Positions 1 to 11,436 of a DNA stretch of 64,000 bases are shown here, one piece after another; position 1 is the stretch's first letter; each line of letters begins with the position of its first letter. A model generated the notes under the pieces. That model did not search any database. It was not told the DNA's origin and saw only the letters and a list, made by a program, of their open reading frames with translations. Origin of the DNA: Strigamia acuminata (lineage: Eukaryota; Arthropoda; Chilopoda; Geophilomorpha; Linotaeniidae); the NCBI GenBank assembly GCA_949358305.1, contig OX442318.1, positions 544,501-608,500 of the forward strand, in the 5' to 3' direction. Position numbers and translations under genes: made by a program.

Positions 1-253
1 TATTTCCTACGATTTCGTCAGGCTTGAGAATAAATATATAAATAACTAGAGCTTGGATGGCTCCTAACGTTGAAATCAACGCCATCTCGATTCTAAAATT
101 CAAACTAATATGTTTCTAAACAATGAAAATAGATGGCGCTGACCAAAATAACGTAATTTAAACGTACTATTATGAACGTTCTCACAACGTAAATAAAAAA
201 TATAGGTATATATATATAAAGTGATTTATTTCAATGTTCATTTTATTATCACA
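1..253. other. AT-rich 5' flank of MED6
   Basis: No open frame or recognisable motif beyond AT-rich sequence and a short TATA-like run just before the gene (about 205-220). It presumably holds the MED6 promoter and 5' UTR. Confidence 0.4.
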
Positions 254-958
254 ATGGAGAAAGATAGTCTAAGCGCTTCGTGGTACGACAGTAAATGGAT
301 TCCTCACCTTAACGTGCACAACGTGCTTGATTATTTCTCCGAAAGGAGTAACCCGTTTTACGATACAACGTGCAACAACGAAGTAATAAAAATGCAGCGC
401 TTGAGACCGGAACAAATGAACTCGATGACGGGAATCGAATATGTCCTATACCACGTGCAAGAACCGATTTTATACGTTATAAGAAAACAATACCGTCACG
501 GGCCCGATCATCGAGTCTCTGCGATAGCGCATTATCACGTTATTGCCGGTATAGTGTACAAAACGGCCGACATTGGCGCGATCATCGGTGCCCGGATGCA
601 AGCAGCGACCCACAGTTTGCGGACCGGTTTCGACGAGGCTTGTTCTATGGCGCGCTACGATCCGTCGAAAGGATACAGTTGGAAGTTTAAAGACGAGATA
701 CCGGAAGTAAAGAAAACGAAAATTCAAATTAGGGAGGATATTAGTTTGGTTGGTCGCCGACAGAGGGTTGATGGACTGCTCTTAGATTTATGCAGAAAAT
801 TTCCACCAAAATGCCCAACTGCTGAAATTATTCCACTAAAATGCCCAACTGCTGAAATTTCAACGAAAAAACGAATAAATCGTGACGAAAATATTGAATT
901 TAAAACCGAAAACCAAGATAGCTCGGCGCCGCCATTGAAAAAAACAAAGTTAACGTAA
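254..958 (+). CDS. MED6: Mediator complex subunit 6 (MED6)
   Basis: This encodes the head-module Mediator subunit that helps couple activators to RNA polymerase II in the nucleus. The 234-residue product carries the MED6 core in one uninterrupted frame. Near the N-terminus is the family signature NVLDYFSERSNPFYD, followed by CNNEV.KMQRL, then GIEYVLYHVQEPILYVIRKQ, then the block AGIVYKTADIG and the segment ending in GYSWKF (residues ~1-150). I chose the ATG at 254 because the family begins almost directly with the SWYD.KWIP motif; an in-frame ATG at 221 would add 11 unmatched residues. The tail is basic (PPLKKTKLT) and contains a short duplication of a PxKCPTAEI motif encoded by two near-identical 27-bp units at about 808-860. 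There are no introns, unusual among its neighbours. It converges on the DOMON gene, whose stop codon is about 220 bp away. Confidence 0.95.
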   Translation: MEKDSLSASWYDSKWIPHLNVHNVLDYFSERSNPFYDTTCNNEVIKMQRLRPEQMNSMTGIEYVLYHVQEPILYVIRKQYRHGPDHRVSAIAHYHVIAGIVYKTADIGAIIGARMQAATHSLRTGFDEACSMARYDPSKGYSWKFKDEIPEVKKTKIQIREDISLVGRRQRVDGLLLDLCRKFPPKCPTAEIIPLKCPTAEISTKKRINRDENIEFKTENQDSSAPPLKKTKLT

Positions 959-1050
959 ACCGCCACCAGATGACAGCCACAAACAATGCTAAAACGATTA
1001 AAACAAAGACAAAACAAATTTTTATAACATTAGTGTTCCCCTTCTTACAT

Positions 1051-1075
1051 AATAAATCAGTGTTAAAAAAATAAA
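1051..1075 (+). terminator. MED6 polyadenylation signals
   Basis: Two AATAAA hexamers lie about 95 and 112 nt after the MED6 stop codon and are the likely poly(A) signals. Confidence 0.5.
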
Positions 1076-1180
1076 GAAACATTTGAGCCGTTTTACTTTG
1101 ACAACACTCACATTGCACATTTCATGAGCAAATGTAAACAAATAATACAATTCATCCGTTAATTTTTAATTAAAATTTCT

Positions 1181-4100
1181 CTACTGTTTACCCGAATAAT
1201 TTGGATTATTGTAGTCGACCGAAACCCTAATGACGTCACCCGTGTACCGTCGCTGACTGGGCATAAAGTAGAAATCGGGTTGCAACTCCCGCGCGCCGCG
1301 TGACTGTGACGCGGCGCCGCCATTCTCGCGGAATCCCGCGCGGTCGTGAGTAGCGTATGCGTTCGTGGTGCTCCCACGTCCCGATGACGGGTTGGGAGCT
1401 AGCCGCGACAAGCTTTCACTGCGCCTGTTGTTGTTCAAATGTTGCGCTTGACGTGGGTTCGGTTTGCTCATGTCCGGCGTGTTGCTTTTCATCGGGCTCG
1501 GCGTGTTTTTCTTGCGCGAGCTGCTCGGTTCGCTCTCTAGCGGCAAGAAGGGTTCGTAGTTGTAGTTGTTGACGGATGAAGTCGAGTAATCTTTCCAGCC
1601 GGAATTCGTGATTAATTGTTCCTGCATAAAATAAAAATTAGTCATTTAAATTCAATCAATTTTCATTACGGGTAATTACTTTAGACATTCGAGTCCGTCT
1701 TGCGTGGCGAGATCGGTAAATGGTGCACACGATTTGGATGAAAACTAGAAGGCCCAGTGCACAAACGGCCGTGATAATTGCGTAGATGGCAATCATCTGC
1801 TCATCAGAATTCGATTTCACTTCTAAATTGAACAAAAAATCAAAATGAGCCAATCAGAAGTGAGATATTGCTAACGACGTTATTTTTTCACCAATCAGAA
1901 ATAAGAAAAATGGAATGACGTGCATTCCGTCACCAATCAGGAGTAAAGTAAACTAACAAGTAAGGGATGATCAATTTTTAAAACAAAAAACGTATAAAAT
2001 CTTTCATTCTATTAGAACTAGTGGATTTTATGTGTGCAAATAGTCTAAAAACGATTTGCTTTTATTTTTTCTGCTCAGAATACGTCTAAAAAGCATAATT
2101 AGAGGCTGTCCAGTGTCCATAAATTACGTAATCCAAAATTTGGGATTTTTAGATTTTTAGTTACGTAATTTATGGACGGCACCTTAGTTCTATTTGTATA
2201 AAACTCACCATCAATATTAGGAACGAAACTGTTGTCATTTTCGGTTTCTATTGAAAAAAAAAAAACGTTAATTCCAGTTCTATTGAAAGAAATAAAAAGA
2301 GAAAATCACCTTTCGGTTCTTGAATAAAGATAAAAGTGGGATCGATCTGTAGATTTCCGATCGTTCCCTCCCTCACGCGTTCAGTAATGATCTGTTTAAC
2401 CGAACCCTCGTACGAATCCGAGCCCGACTCGACTAAAACGCTCCTGTCGACTATAATGAAAACCGTCGCGATCAACCAATTGCTCGTGTTCGAATCCCTC
2501 TCCAACTTGTCCATAATAACATCCCTGAACCCGGTCGCATTTTCCAGCACGCTCGTCGTTTCCCCCCGAATTTTCTCCTTCAGCGCCGACAAAATCTTGT
2601 CGCTGTTCGACTCCAGAGTTTTCTGCAACGGTTCCGCAATCGGCATCCGGAAAACGACCGTGTAAGCGGACGACGAAGCTTCGGCCTGCGTCGTGCTCGT
2701 TGAACCCGTCGTGCTGAAAATAGCAGTCGTGGTCGATGGAATGTCGACCGAAGGAACATCCGATGGAACATCCGACGGAACGTCCACCGATGAAACGTCG
2801 ACGGGGGGAGACGGAGACGGAGACGGAGACGGAGACGTGACGGTGTCCGAAGCGTAAATGCACACTTTTTGTGAGGACACGGCGGGTGTTTTGGCGTGCA
2901 TTTTGAGCTTCTTGTTGACGGTGTTGTAGTGTCCGCCGTGGTAGGGAAAGATCATGTAGAGGCAATCCTGGTCGCTGAACGCCAAATCCATCGTGTGGTC
3001 GCCGGTTTGGCGTTTGCGGCTGAACGAGAGCGTCGTTCCGCTTTCGTTGCGCATTCCCGCTTGGTTGTTCACGTCCTGCAGGCCGTCGAGGAGCGGCGCC
3101 GTGTAGCCGCTGATCCACATGTCCATCATGAAGTAATGGCCGTCTTCGTTCACCCATCCAATTATCGCATCCGTGTTGTTCTGGAATAAAATCAATCAAT
3201 AAATTGTTTTTCATGTAGCGTGAAATTGTTACCATTAATTTGTCTTTAGAGAAGCCGATGCCGGTCCAGGAATTGAAGTGTTTGGTGAATATTGTGAAGT
3301 TGATGTCGTCGGATTCCGGATCAAACTCCCAGGAAGCTCGGTACTCGCAATCGGTTCCTAAGCAATCTCCTGGCCGTTTCCATTCTCCGTGGTATTTGCG
3401 CTTCACCTCTTTTCGCACTTCGTCTTTTAAGCAGAACAAAAAACAATTAAAAACATTGATTTGCCTTAACAAAAAATCAATTCTCTAAATTGTCGATTCA
3501 AAGTCGATTTTGACAGAAAAAGACATTAAAAAATCGATTTTGACAAAACAACGCATTAAAAAAATCGATTTTTACAAAACAAGGCATTAAAAAATCGATT
3601 TTGACAAAACAAGGCATTAAAAAATTGATTTTGACAAAACAAGGCATTAAAAAATCGATTTTGACAGAAAAAAGCATTAAAAAATCGATTTTGACAGAAA
3701 AAGGCATTAAGAAATCGATTTTGACAGAAAAAGGCATTAAAAAATCGATTTTGACAGAAAAAGGCATTAAAAAATCGTTTTTGACAGAAAAAGGCATTAA
3801 AAAATCGATTTTGACAGAAAAAGGCATTAAGAAATCGATTTTGACAGAAAAAGGCATTAAAAAATCGATTTTGACAGAAAAAGGCATTAAAAAATCGTTT
3901 TTGACAGAAAAAGGCATTAAAAAATCGATTTTGACAGAAAAAGGCATTAAAAAATCGATTTTCTCATAAGAATATAAAAAAAATCTATTTTTCCCGAAAA
4001 AAATCAAGAAAAAAGATCAAGAAACAAAATCAAGAAAAAATGGATTGTGCAAAGAAGAATTGAAAAAAATTGCTACGAAAACGAAGACACAACTCACTGA

Positions 4101-4874
4101 AAAAATGCACATTAGTCGCTCCTCTTTGATGCCTCGTTCCGTGATACTTTAATTCATCCTGCGCATAAAACGGCCGAACACCATCTTCAAACGACACAGG
4201 GGGATCGTGCAAATAATTGCCCTCCCGCTGCCCTCTAGCCCAAATCACGTGCATCGGAACCTCGCCGATCCCATGATCCAACGACTCACTCGCTAAAAAA
4301 CCAAAAAACCAAAATAAAAACCCAAAAACCAAAATTCTCTTATAACATTTACCCTTCAACTTCTTGCGGAAAGCAACCGTCGTCACCCCGTCCACCTCGT
4401 ACGCCAACGCCGCCGTCAAATCGTCACTCCCGCCCAACGACTCGTCCGACTGCGGCGTCGACTGATCCCTCGAATAAAAATCGCCGACGCGGCCCCACCC
4501 ACCACTCGCCGACCCCACCACCACATCCGTGCAATCCATCGCGTGCAACCGCGACGCCGGCGCCAACGGAACTCCCGCCAAACTCATCTCCGCTTCTCTT
4601 CTCCTCTTTCGGCCGTACGATTTCTCCTCCACTTTCGTCACCCCACTCGATTCGTCCGACGTCCACGTCGACGCGCTTTCGTCCGCGGCCACCGTCACCA
4701 AACTATTCTCGGCCGAAGACGCCACCAAATGCTCGGTGGACGCCGAAGACAACGGCGCGACAGATTCGCCGGACAATTGCTCCGATTCGCTCGTTATAAC
4801 CGACGTCGAGATTTTCTCCGACGTTAAAATCCGCACCGAACTCGACGCTTTTTCGTCACTAGACGTCGTTGTCG

Positions 4875-4909
<35 letters not shown>

Positions 4910-6419
4910 GCGGCGGGTCGGCGCGACGGGAAGCGGATTTTGTTTTTCCTCGTCGTCGTCAAGTTCAGCGGCTCATTTCCGGTCGGAGTTGTCGGAGTTG
5001 TCGGAATATCGTCCAACTGTTTGGACTTCCTGTCGAAGGCAATGCGGAAATCTTTGCACTGAGCCGTGATGTTGGTCGGGCGCCACCCCAGCGCCACGTA
5101 GCTGGTTCCCGTGGCAACCACCGCCATTTCGATCTCCCGAGTGTCGAACAAAATTCGCCAATACAGATGAACGTCGTCGTGCAAGTCCTGTCGACTGTGC
5201 GCTTCTAAATTCAACGGAATCGTCTTAAGTTCCGATTCTCTGTCGCATCTCGCTCCGAACCATCCGGCGTCGCAATAGCACCGTCTTCTGGGATACGTGG
5301 TTCCGCCATTATCGACGCAATGGCCGTGGAAACCGCAGTCGGAGTCGACCAAACACTCGTCTAACAAAATAAATAATAATAAATAATAAATAATAAATAA
5401 ATAATCTATTTACCTTTGTATTGGCAATGTGAGCCGGTGTAGGTCTTTTGGCACGTGCAATGCCCGTCTTTGAATGAACCTCTGCTCGTGCACTTTTCCA
5501 CGTGATCGGCGTCGTCGAGTTTCCGGAAATCGACGTCTGCGCAGCTGGCGAACATCACGTGGGGGTTCCACTCTGCGGCTTGCCGTAGCAGCCGCACGGT
5601 GCAGTCGATGCATTCGAAGTTTAGCGGCACGCGGATCCCGTAGTTTTGTGTCCTGCGTGTTCACAGTCATTAGAAATGGTTTCGGATTAAATCTTTATTT
5701 ATTTTGTTTAGTTACGTCGGATCCAACGAGAGGAATTTGTCCCCGCTCACTATCGGGGTGAGGTCCATGAGTGGTCTGTCTTTAGAATCCAAAACTTCCA
5801 GCTTAAACCCTCCCTAGTTTAATTAAATAAAAATAAATATAAATATAATAAAATAAATAAATAAATATTTACTTTATGTGGGTACGAGCTTTTCCACGTG
5901 ATATTTACAGTAGATTCGGCAACTACGGAAGTGCGAGGTCCAATCCCTAATTTTTGTAAATTTTTAAAAAATAAAAAAAAAATTAAAAAATATAAAATTT
6001 ATTTTTAAAAAAATATTTTTAAAAAATAAAAAACAAAAACCAAACCGCGGCCTGAACCTATTTCCCTCTTTTCATTCAATTTCATCCAACAAACCCGACG
6101 AGAGAATGAACAAAAAATTCCCATACGAAAAACCAATCACTCATTCCCATTTGCGCCATTCCGCAGAATCCTCACAAACAAACACAACAATTACGGAAAC
6201 CCCGAATGAACACCCCAAAAAAAACAAAAAAACCCAAAACCAAAAAATACCTTTTCCGACCGGACAATTCGTCTTCGCCGCCCACGAACCGTCGTTGGAA
6301 AACCTCCTCGCAGGTGGATACGTGAGCTCAACATGGCCACGACAAAAACCAAGCCCGAAAACGAGCAAAGCGAGTAAAACGGAGCTCAAAGCCCAAAGAA
6401 AAGACCTGTACACGTCCAT
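1181..6419 (-). CDS. Type I membrane protein with two DOMON domains and EGF-like modules
   Basis: Eleven exons join in frame: 6251-6419, 5873-5946, 5716-5813, 5414-5652, 4353-5360, 4098-4292, 3233-3423, 2310-3180, 2209-2247, 1680-1822 and 1181-1621, giving about 1155 residues. In order, the product has a signal sequence followed by HVELTYPPARR, a module ending in the TVRLLRQA segment, two EGF-like cysteine clusters, a first DOMON domain (YWRIL...SYVALGWRP) and a second DOMON domain (SWEFDP...GIGFS). After these come a Ser/Pro/Thr linker, a possible SEA-like region, one hydrophobic segment (IAIYAIITAVCALGLLVFI) and a roughly 160-residue cytoplasmic tail. DOMON domains bind haem or sugar in other proteins; the ligand here is unknown. 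The first DOMON domain is interrupted by a low-complexity insert with poly-Thr and a KRRR furin-like motif. The start could instead be an in-frame ATG at 6455. Resembles insect DOMON/EGF membrane proteins of unknown role. Confidence 0.85.
2113..2182. mobile_element. Short inverted-repeat (MITE-like) element
   Basis: About 70 bp in a DOMON-gene intron. Its two ends are inverted copies containing TCCATAAATTACGTAA, separated by about 30 bp. It looks like a short terminal-inverted-repeat relic of a DNA transposon. I could not define a target-site duplication. Confidence 0.55.
3481..3970. repeat. 30-bp minisatellite in a DOMON-gene intron
   Basis: About 16 tandem copies of a 30-bp unit of the form aaaaatcgattttgacag-aaaaaggcatt, filling most of the intron between exons 6 and 7. 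The unit is exactly ten codons, so long frames stay open on both strands. These are repeat artefacts, not genes. Confidence 0.95.
4868..4912 (-). repeat. Coding triplet repeat (poly-Thr)
   Basis: A GTT run on the + strand encodes about 15 consecutive threonines inside exon 5 of the DOMON gene, within the insert that splits the first DOMON domain. It is likely length-polymorphic. Confidence 0.85.
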
Positions 6420-6718
6420 AGTTCGCAAAGGGTTGATAAACGAGCGGTCGCCCACGTGGTGGGGACTGGGGGTAGGGCCGGATGGGTAAAACGGGCAACC
6501 AAACAGGTGTGTGCGACTGATTACGTAGTCACCTCATCGGGAGGTTCGTGTGGCGATACTCGTGGAGCCCTCGGGGCATGTCTTTCTTGGATGTTTGGCA
6601 TACCGAGTGAGTCACGTGACACTCGTGCTCAGAAGGCGCGTCGTGTGGCCTCTTTCGAGGAACCCCCCTTCGGGGCTTCGCGTTACTAGTTCCTGACCGC
6701 ACCTCTGTGCAAATCGAG
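6420..6718. promoter_or_regulatory. Upstream region of the DOMON gene
   Basis: Non-coding and GC-richer than the introns, directly 5' of the DOMON-gene start. It contains CACGTG/TCACGTGA-type E-boxes near 6450 and 6615. Promoter assignment is by position only. Confidence 0.35.
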
Positions 6719-7076
6719 ATGGAAATAACGAGCTAAATTAGATCGTAAACCTGAAACACGAAGTTTCGGAATTCAAAACTAGAGCGGCCAAGGTTAAATC
6801 GTTAAACTTCGGCGCGCCGGCGCCATCTCGCGGCGGGAATTTGAAACTGGCGCGTAAACAAAGGCCGCCATTGTTAGGCTTATGGAATTTTCGGGTTTGT
6901 CTTCGTTGCGATGAAAAAAATGGAAATAAGGAGTGAAATTTGATCGAAAATCTGAAACATGAAGTTTTGAATTTCACAACTAGAGTGGCTTGAGCTAAAT
7001 TTCCGCACGCTGGCGCCATCTCGCGGCGGAAAATTGAAATAGTGGCGTAAACAAAGACCGCCATCTTTAGGCTTAT
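6719..7076. repeat. Tandem duplication of a ~200-bp unit with GCCGCCAT motifs
   Basis: Two diverged direct copies, 6719-6895 and 6920-7076, offset by about 201 bp. Both run from TGGAAATAA through a GGCGCCATCTCGCGGCGG block to GTAAACAAAG-CCGCCAT and GGCTTATG. The rest of the 6.4-7.6 kb spacer holds AT-rich sequence and a pentanucleotide TTTCA/TTTCG run at about 7555-7595. Confidence 0.85.
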
Positions 7077-7601
7077 GTGTAATGTTTAGAGTTGGTTTTG
7101 CGGAGAATAAATTGATTTTTCGTGTACTTCACATACTAGTTTATTTTTAACGCATTTGGTTTTTGGAATATTTATACAAGAAACAGTCAATCAATCATTC
7201 ACTGCACTCCAATTACAATCATAAGAGAAGAAGAAAGAAAAAATAATAATCCACTGGTCCAAAACATCACGTGATCACTGGGCAAAAAGAAGAAAATTAA
7301 AAAAAAGGGGAACGAAATTAAATATTTCCATTTCCGGTCTGAAATTACATAAAAACCAAACGACGCTTCCGAAATAAAGTATTTGAAAAAAGGAGAAACA
7401 ATTTAAATATATAAAAGTTTGTTTCGCTTCCGTTTCTCCTTTTCTTTCTTTCATTCATTTTGTATTTCTTTTGTTTTCTTTTTCCCGTTTTGGTTCTTTG
7501 GTGAGATAAAAAGTTAAGTTTTATAAATCCACTACGGGCCACCGATGGCGTTGCATTTCATTTCATTTCATTTCATTTCGTTTCGTTTCGTTTTGTTATT
7601 T

Positions 7602-10600
7602 TCAAACGACCATCGTTTCCGTGGCAGGGATGGGATGGAAATCGGTGGCGGAATTGCTGTCGGTCGATTCAGCGAGCGCGGACGCAGAACTTTCACGAGA
7701 AGCGCCAGTTTCTGTTTCTGATTTGACACTCGTTGTTTTGCTGTTGGCCGACCAGGTGTACGGCGCGCGAGCTTCGCGTCTTGCTCGACGGCGAGCTCGC
7801 CTCTCTTCCATCATTAATTGCAATTGCTCCATTTTGCCACGGGTTGCTCGATTTTCCAGAGCCAATTGATGGAATTCTTCTACAAAAAAACGTTAAAGTC
7901 ACAAATTAATTCCAATTTCAAACCAATTTCACCGCAAGACTCTAATTTGCACATTTTGCACCTAAAATTGCATTTTGACGCCGAAAAATTATTTTAGACG
8001 CCAAAAATGCTTTTCTAAGTCTAAAAATTTATTTTGACGCCTAAAAGTTGCATTTTGACGCCTAAAAACTAATTTTGACGCCTAAAAACTAATTTTGACG
8101 CCTAAAAATTCATTTGGACGACTAAAAAATGCCTTTTGACGCCTAAAAGTTGCATTATGACGCCTAAAAATTGCATTATGACGCCTAAAAATTGCATTTT
8201 GACGTCTAAAAATGCATTTTGATGCGTAAAAAACTGCAAAGAGTGCATTGTTGCACGCACTTTTTCGCTTTGTAAATAAATCCCCTTGTGATTTATCGGT
8301 GATGAGTTTATTTTGAGCGGTAATCGAACCAGTGTCTAGCACATTGATGTTGGTACTGGCAGTAGTCCTGTGCGCATGCCGCCTGTACTGCGGCGTGGCT
8401 CCGAGTAAATCGTTCAAAATATGGATGATAGTACTGATGTCACGTTTCGGTCGGCCATGTTTGTCCTGTAGCGCAGGATTCAGAGTTCCTAAATAAAAAC
8501 AAAAATATAAATATAAATTTATTTTTATTTTTTATTTTTTATTTTTTTCATTTTTCACCTGAGAATGTGCCGGAATAAACGCCGCGGCCGTGATGATGCA
8601 TACTCTCGATAATGGCTCCTTGACGACGACGCACCAAGTGGCCGTCGTCCGGTTCGTCAACACGCGTCGTCAGCGCGGCCGACGACAACTGTCGAAGAGT
8701 GTGCGTCAAATTTCTGCTCGCCTCGGCCAAGGCCTTGGCATCCAGCACCGGTTTGGCCGAATCAAGGCCATGGCGAACGGGACGGCACACCGACGATGAC
8801 GATAACGGCGGCGACGACGATGACGTCGACAGCGATGACGTGGCCGCCGCGCACGACTCCTGCATCGGGCTCAAAGGGTTGCACGCGTCGCCCACCGTGA
8901 TGGGCCTCGCGGCCGCCCCCGCGCCCGCCGCCGCCGCCGCCGCCGCCGCCCCGCTCGACTTGCGCGGCGGACTGGGCGCCATCGTCGACAACTGCAGCTG
9001 AATGAACATCATGTGATCGCCCAAGCGCATCGTCAGATTCAAAGGCGCCTTGCCCGATAAGAAATCGCTCACCTACAAAATATTATTCACAATTTGTCGT
9101 CATGGTAACCGCCCATCGCCCACATCGCCCACATTCACTCACCTGCGCATCGCTAAGGCTCTCGAGTGCTTGCATTACACTTTGTTCCGGTCTTTGTGCC
9201 TGAAATTAATCAATCTCGTCAGATAAAACCGTTAGCAACAAATTTACACTTTTTCCAGCACACTAGCGAATAGCGAATAGCGAATGCGCGCATAGCACTC
9301 CGCGAGTCTACTGGAAATCGGTATCGATCGATCGATCACTCCGGGTGATAACTTTTCCTCCCACCAGCCTGGGATTGATTTTGCCCGGCCCTCGTGGGAG
9401 ATAACGGTGCGAGTCACCGATAAAAATAAATAAATTCATGTAAACATATTAAAAAATAGAAAAAGGGAGAGAAAAGGAGGCGGCCATTAGCGCGTAATCC
9501 CAAACACGACAAAGAAACGTCTATATTTCATATCACGAGCCAACGGAAAGAAAAAAAAGGCGGCCATATTGATCAGCGCGGAGTGGGCGGTCGATCAATC
9601 GCGCCACGCGCCAATCACCGCCCTCGTATCATCCCACCTCATCTTGTTTACAAACAGGATCCATTTTTCCCTCTTTTTATCTCTTTTTTCCTCAACATTT
9701 CCCCGAAATCACCTCGCCCGAGGCCGAGGGGAGATTCGAGGGTCCAGTGTGGACACCCCGCAGGGTCCACGACGAGAAAAACCAGTAATCCAACCAAAAT
9801 AGGACCTTGGTTGGAGACAAGAGAAACTGAGAGCTAGGTGCGCTCCAACAACGTCCAAGGCCGCTCGGGGTCGAACGTCCACAAATGACGTCACAAAAAT
9901 TCCTCGACTTCAAAATAGGGCGAGAACGGATGAAAACGAGCGTTGTGGATGGCGCCGAGCAAAAAAAAACATCTCCCCCTAACGGTGCCGCTTCTCGTTC
10001 CTTTTCACGGATCCATCTCACCGAGGGTCAATTTTTTTCCACGTTTTTTTTTCCTTCATTTTCGCTTCGCGCCCCCATTCGCCGCGAATGGACGTGAACC
10101 CCAATTAAAGTGGGGCTTCGAGTGTGCCCTGACTCAGCGTCCGTCCTTATATAATCCCCGAGGGCAGCTAACCACCACGATCGACGTGCGCACACGTTGC
10201 CGGGGCAACGCAACACATCCTCCCACTCGCGACACGCGCCTTGTCGCCCACCATCGCCCCCACCCTCGCGCGCCCCGCACTGCACCGCGCCCCACCCGCA
10301 CTCCCTCCGCCCGCACTTGCCGCACATTCCCAACACATGTGAGCAATTTTCGGTAAACAATAACATTGTTTGCCAGCCAATCCATCGTGCTGTCACGAAT
10401 TAGTCTCGCACGGGGCTACGAACACGTGAAAATGACCTCTCTTCACTCTCCACTGATTTCACAGAGAAAGAAAGAAAGAAAGAAACAATCCAGAACTGTT
10501 TTGTTTGTTTGTGTGGCTGGAACCAAAATGGCCGCCGCCTGCAATTTCAATAAAATATCGATTTTTTTCCTCTCTCGTTATTTTTGTCGAAATTGATTTT

Positions 10601-11436
10601 TTTTGGGTTGTTTTGGGTTTTTTTTTTATATTGGGTTTGGTGGAGCCAAGATGGCGCGGGTATATATCGAATTTCGATTGGCTGTATTGCGGACGATACT
10701 CACGAGTAAGCCGGTCTCGACATTGGGCAGCAAGGTGATCTTGCATCCATCCATGACGCTGTTCTGCTGCAAACTTCCCTCCCTCAAATGCCTGCGAAAA
10801 TGGGAGAAACCAAAAAACACGAATCAACAAAAATCGCACACGTGCAAAACATAACAAACACGACACGTCACAGGCACTTAAAAACATATTCAATAGACAC
10901 ACACACACACGTCCGTAAAAAGGCGAAAAAACCAACACTTTCTTAAAAATGGCGTCGGCCGTGCGTGTTAATTGGATCCCCCTCATTAACAGCGCCCAAA
11001 TATCGACCCACCCGGCCCAACCCGAACGACCCCAGCCTGCGGGCTCGCTCGGGCCTCGCATCCGGCTGAGCCCGAGACCGAGACCGAGGCCGAGACCGAG
11101 GCCGAGGCGTTGGCTTAGGCCTAACGCGCCACAAACGGCGATGAATCGAGCAAACGTTTACCGTTCTTTGAGTAGCAGACAAATCCGTTCTTTCGGCACC
11201 TTGAGTCGTTTCGAGACGAGCTTCTTGAGGCCGTCGACGGTGGCCGAGTGCGGCAGTTGCACCTCGAACTGACCCCCGGTCGTTGGGTGGATGTGCAGCG
11301 TGATGGCGGCCGATGACGACGAGCTGGAAGCGGAGGAGGAGGACGACGACGGCGACGACGACGACGACGGCGCTTGCGAGGGAGTCGTTTCGACGCCGCA
11401 CGACGCACAAGCGCTCGGCGACGAGCCCTCGTCCAT
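7602..11436 (-). CDS. MIDN: Midnolin
   Basis: Midnolin carries nuclear substrates to the proteasome for ubiquitin-independent degradation. Six exons join in frame: 11162-11436, 10704-10791, 9143-9199, 8559-9072, 8261-8488 and 7602-7879, giving about 479 residues. After a poly-Ser N-terminus comes a ubiquitin-like domain ([15 protein letters not shown]...[11 protein letters not shown], ending [12 protein letters not shown]). Next is the conserved [14 protein letters not shown] helix with [22 protein letters not shown], a poly-Ala/Ser linker, then the GVYSGTFSG...[18 protein letters not shown] block. The C-terminal helix [19 protein letters not shown] is followed by a basic nuclear-localisation-like stretch. 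The domain order matches vertebrate midnolin (Drosophila Stuxnet). I started at the ATG at 11436, which leads straight into the Ser-rich tract; an in-frame ATG at 11556 is possible. The 3' splice phase of every exon agrees. Confidence 0.93.
7955..8250. repeat. ~20-bp minisatellite in midnolin intron 5
   Basis: Tandem degenerate copies of a 20-21-bp unit of the form gacgcctaaaaattgcattt fill the intron between exons 5 and 6. Confidence 0.85.
8915..8953 (-). repeat. Coding GCC repeat (poly-Ala)
   Basis: A run of GCC/GCG triplets encodes an alanine-rich tract in midnolin exon 4, between the SDFLSGKAP block and the Ser-rich linker. Confidence 0.8.
9200..10703. other. Midnolin intron 2
   Basis: Non-coding. 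It has CG-rich sections at about 9700-10100 and 10190-10340 and repeated CGGCCAT/ATGGCCGCC motifs near 9482, 9562 and 10525. An internal promoter is possible but not shown. The small frames here lack splice-compatible partners. Confidence 0.35.

Noticed and set aside
6456-6689. A + strand frame upstream of the DOMON gene
   Set aside because: Lies in the presumed promoter, has no motif, and has no splice partner.
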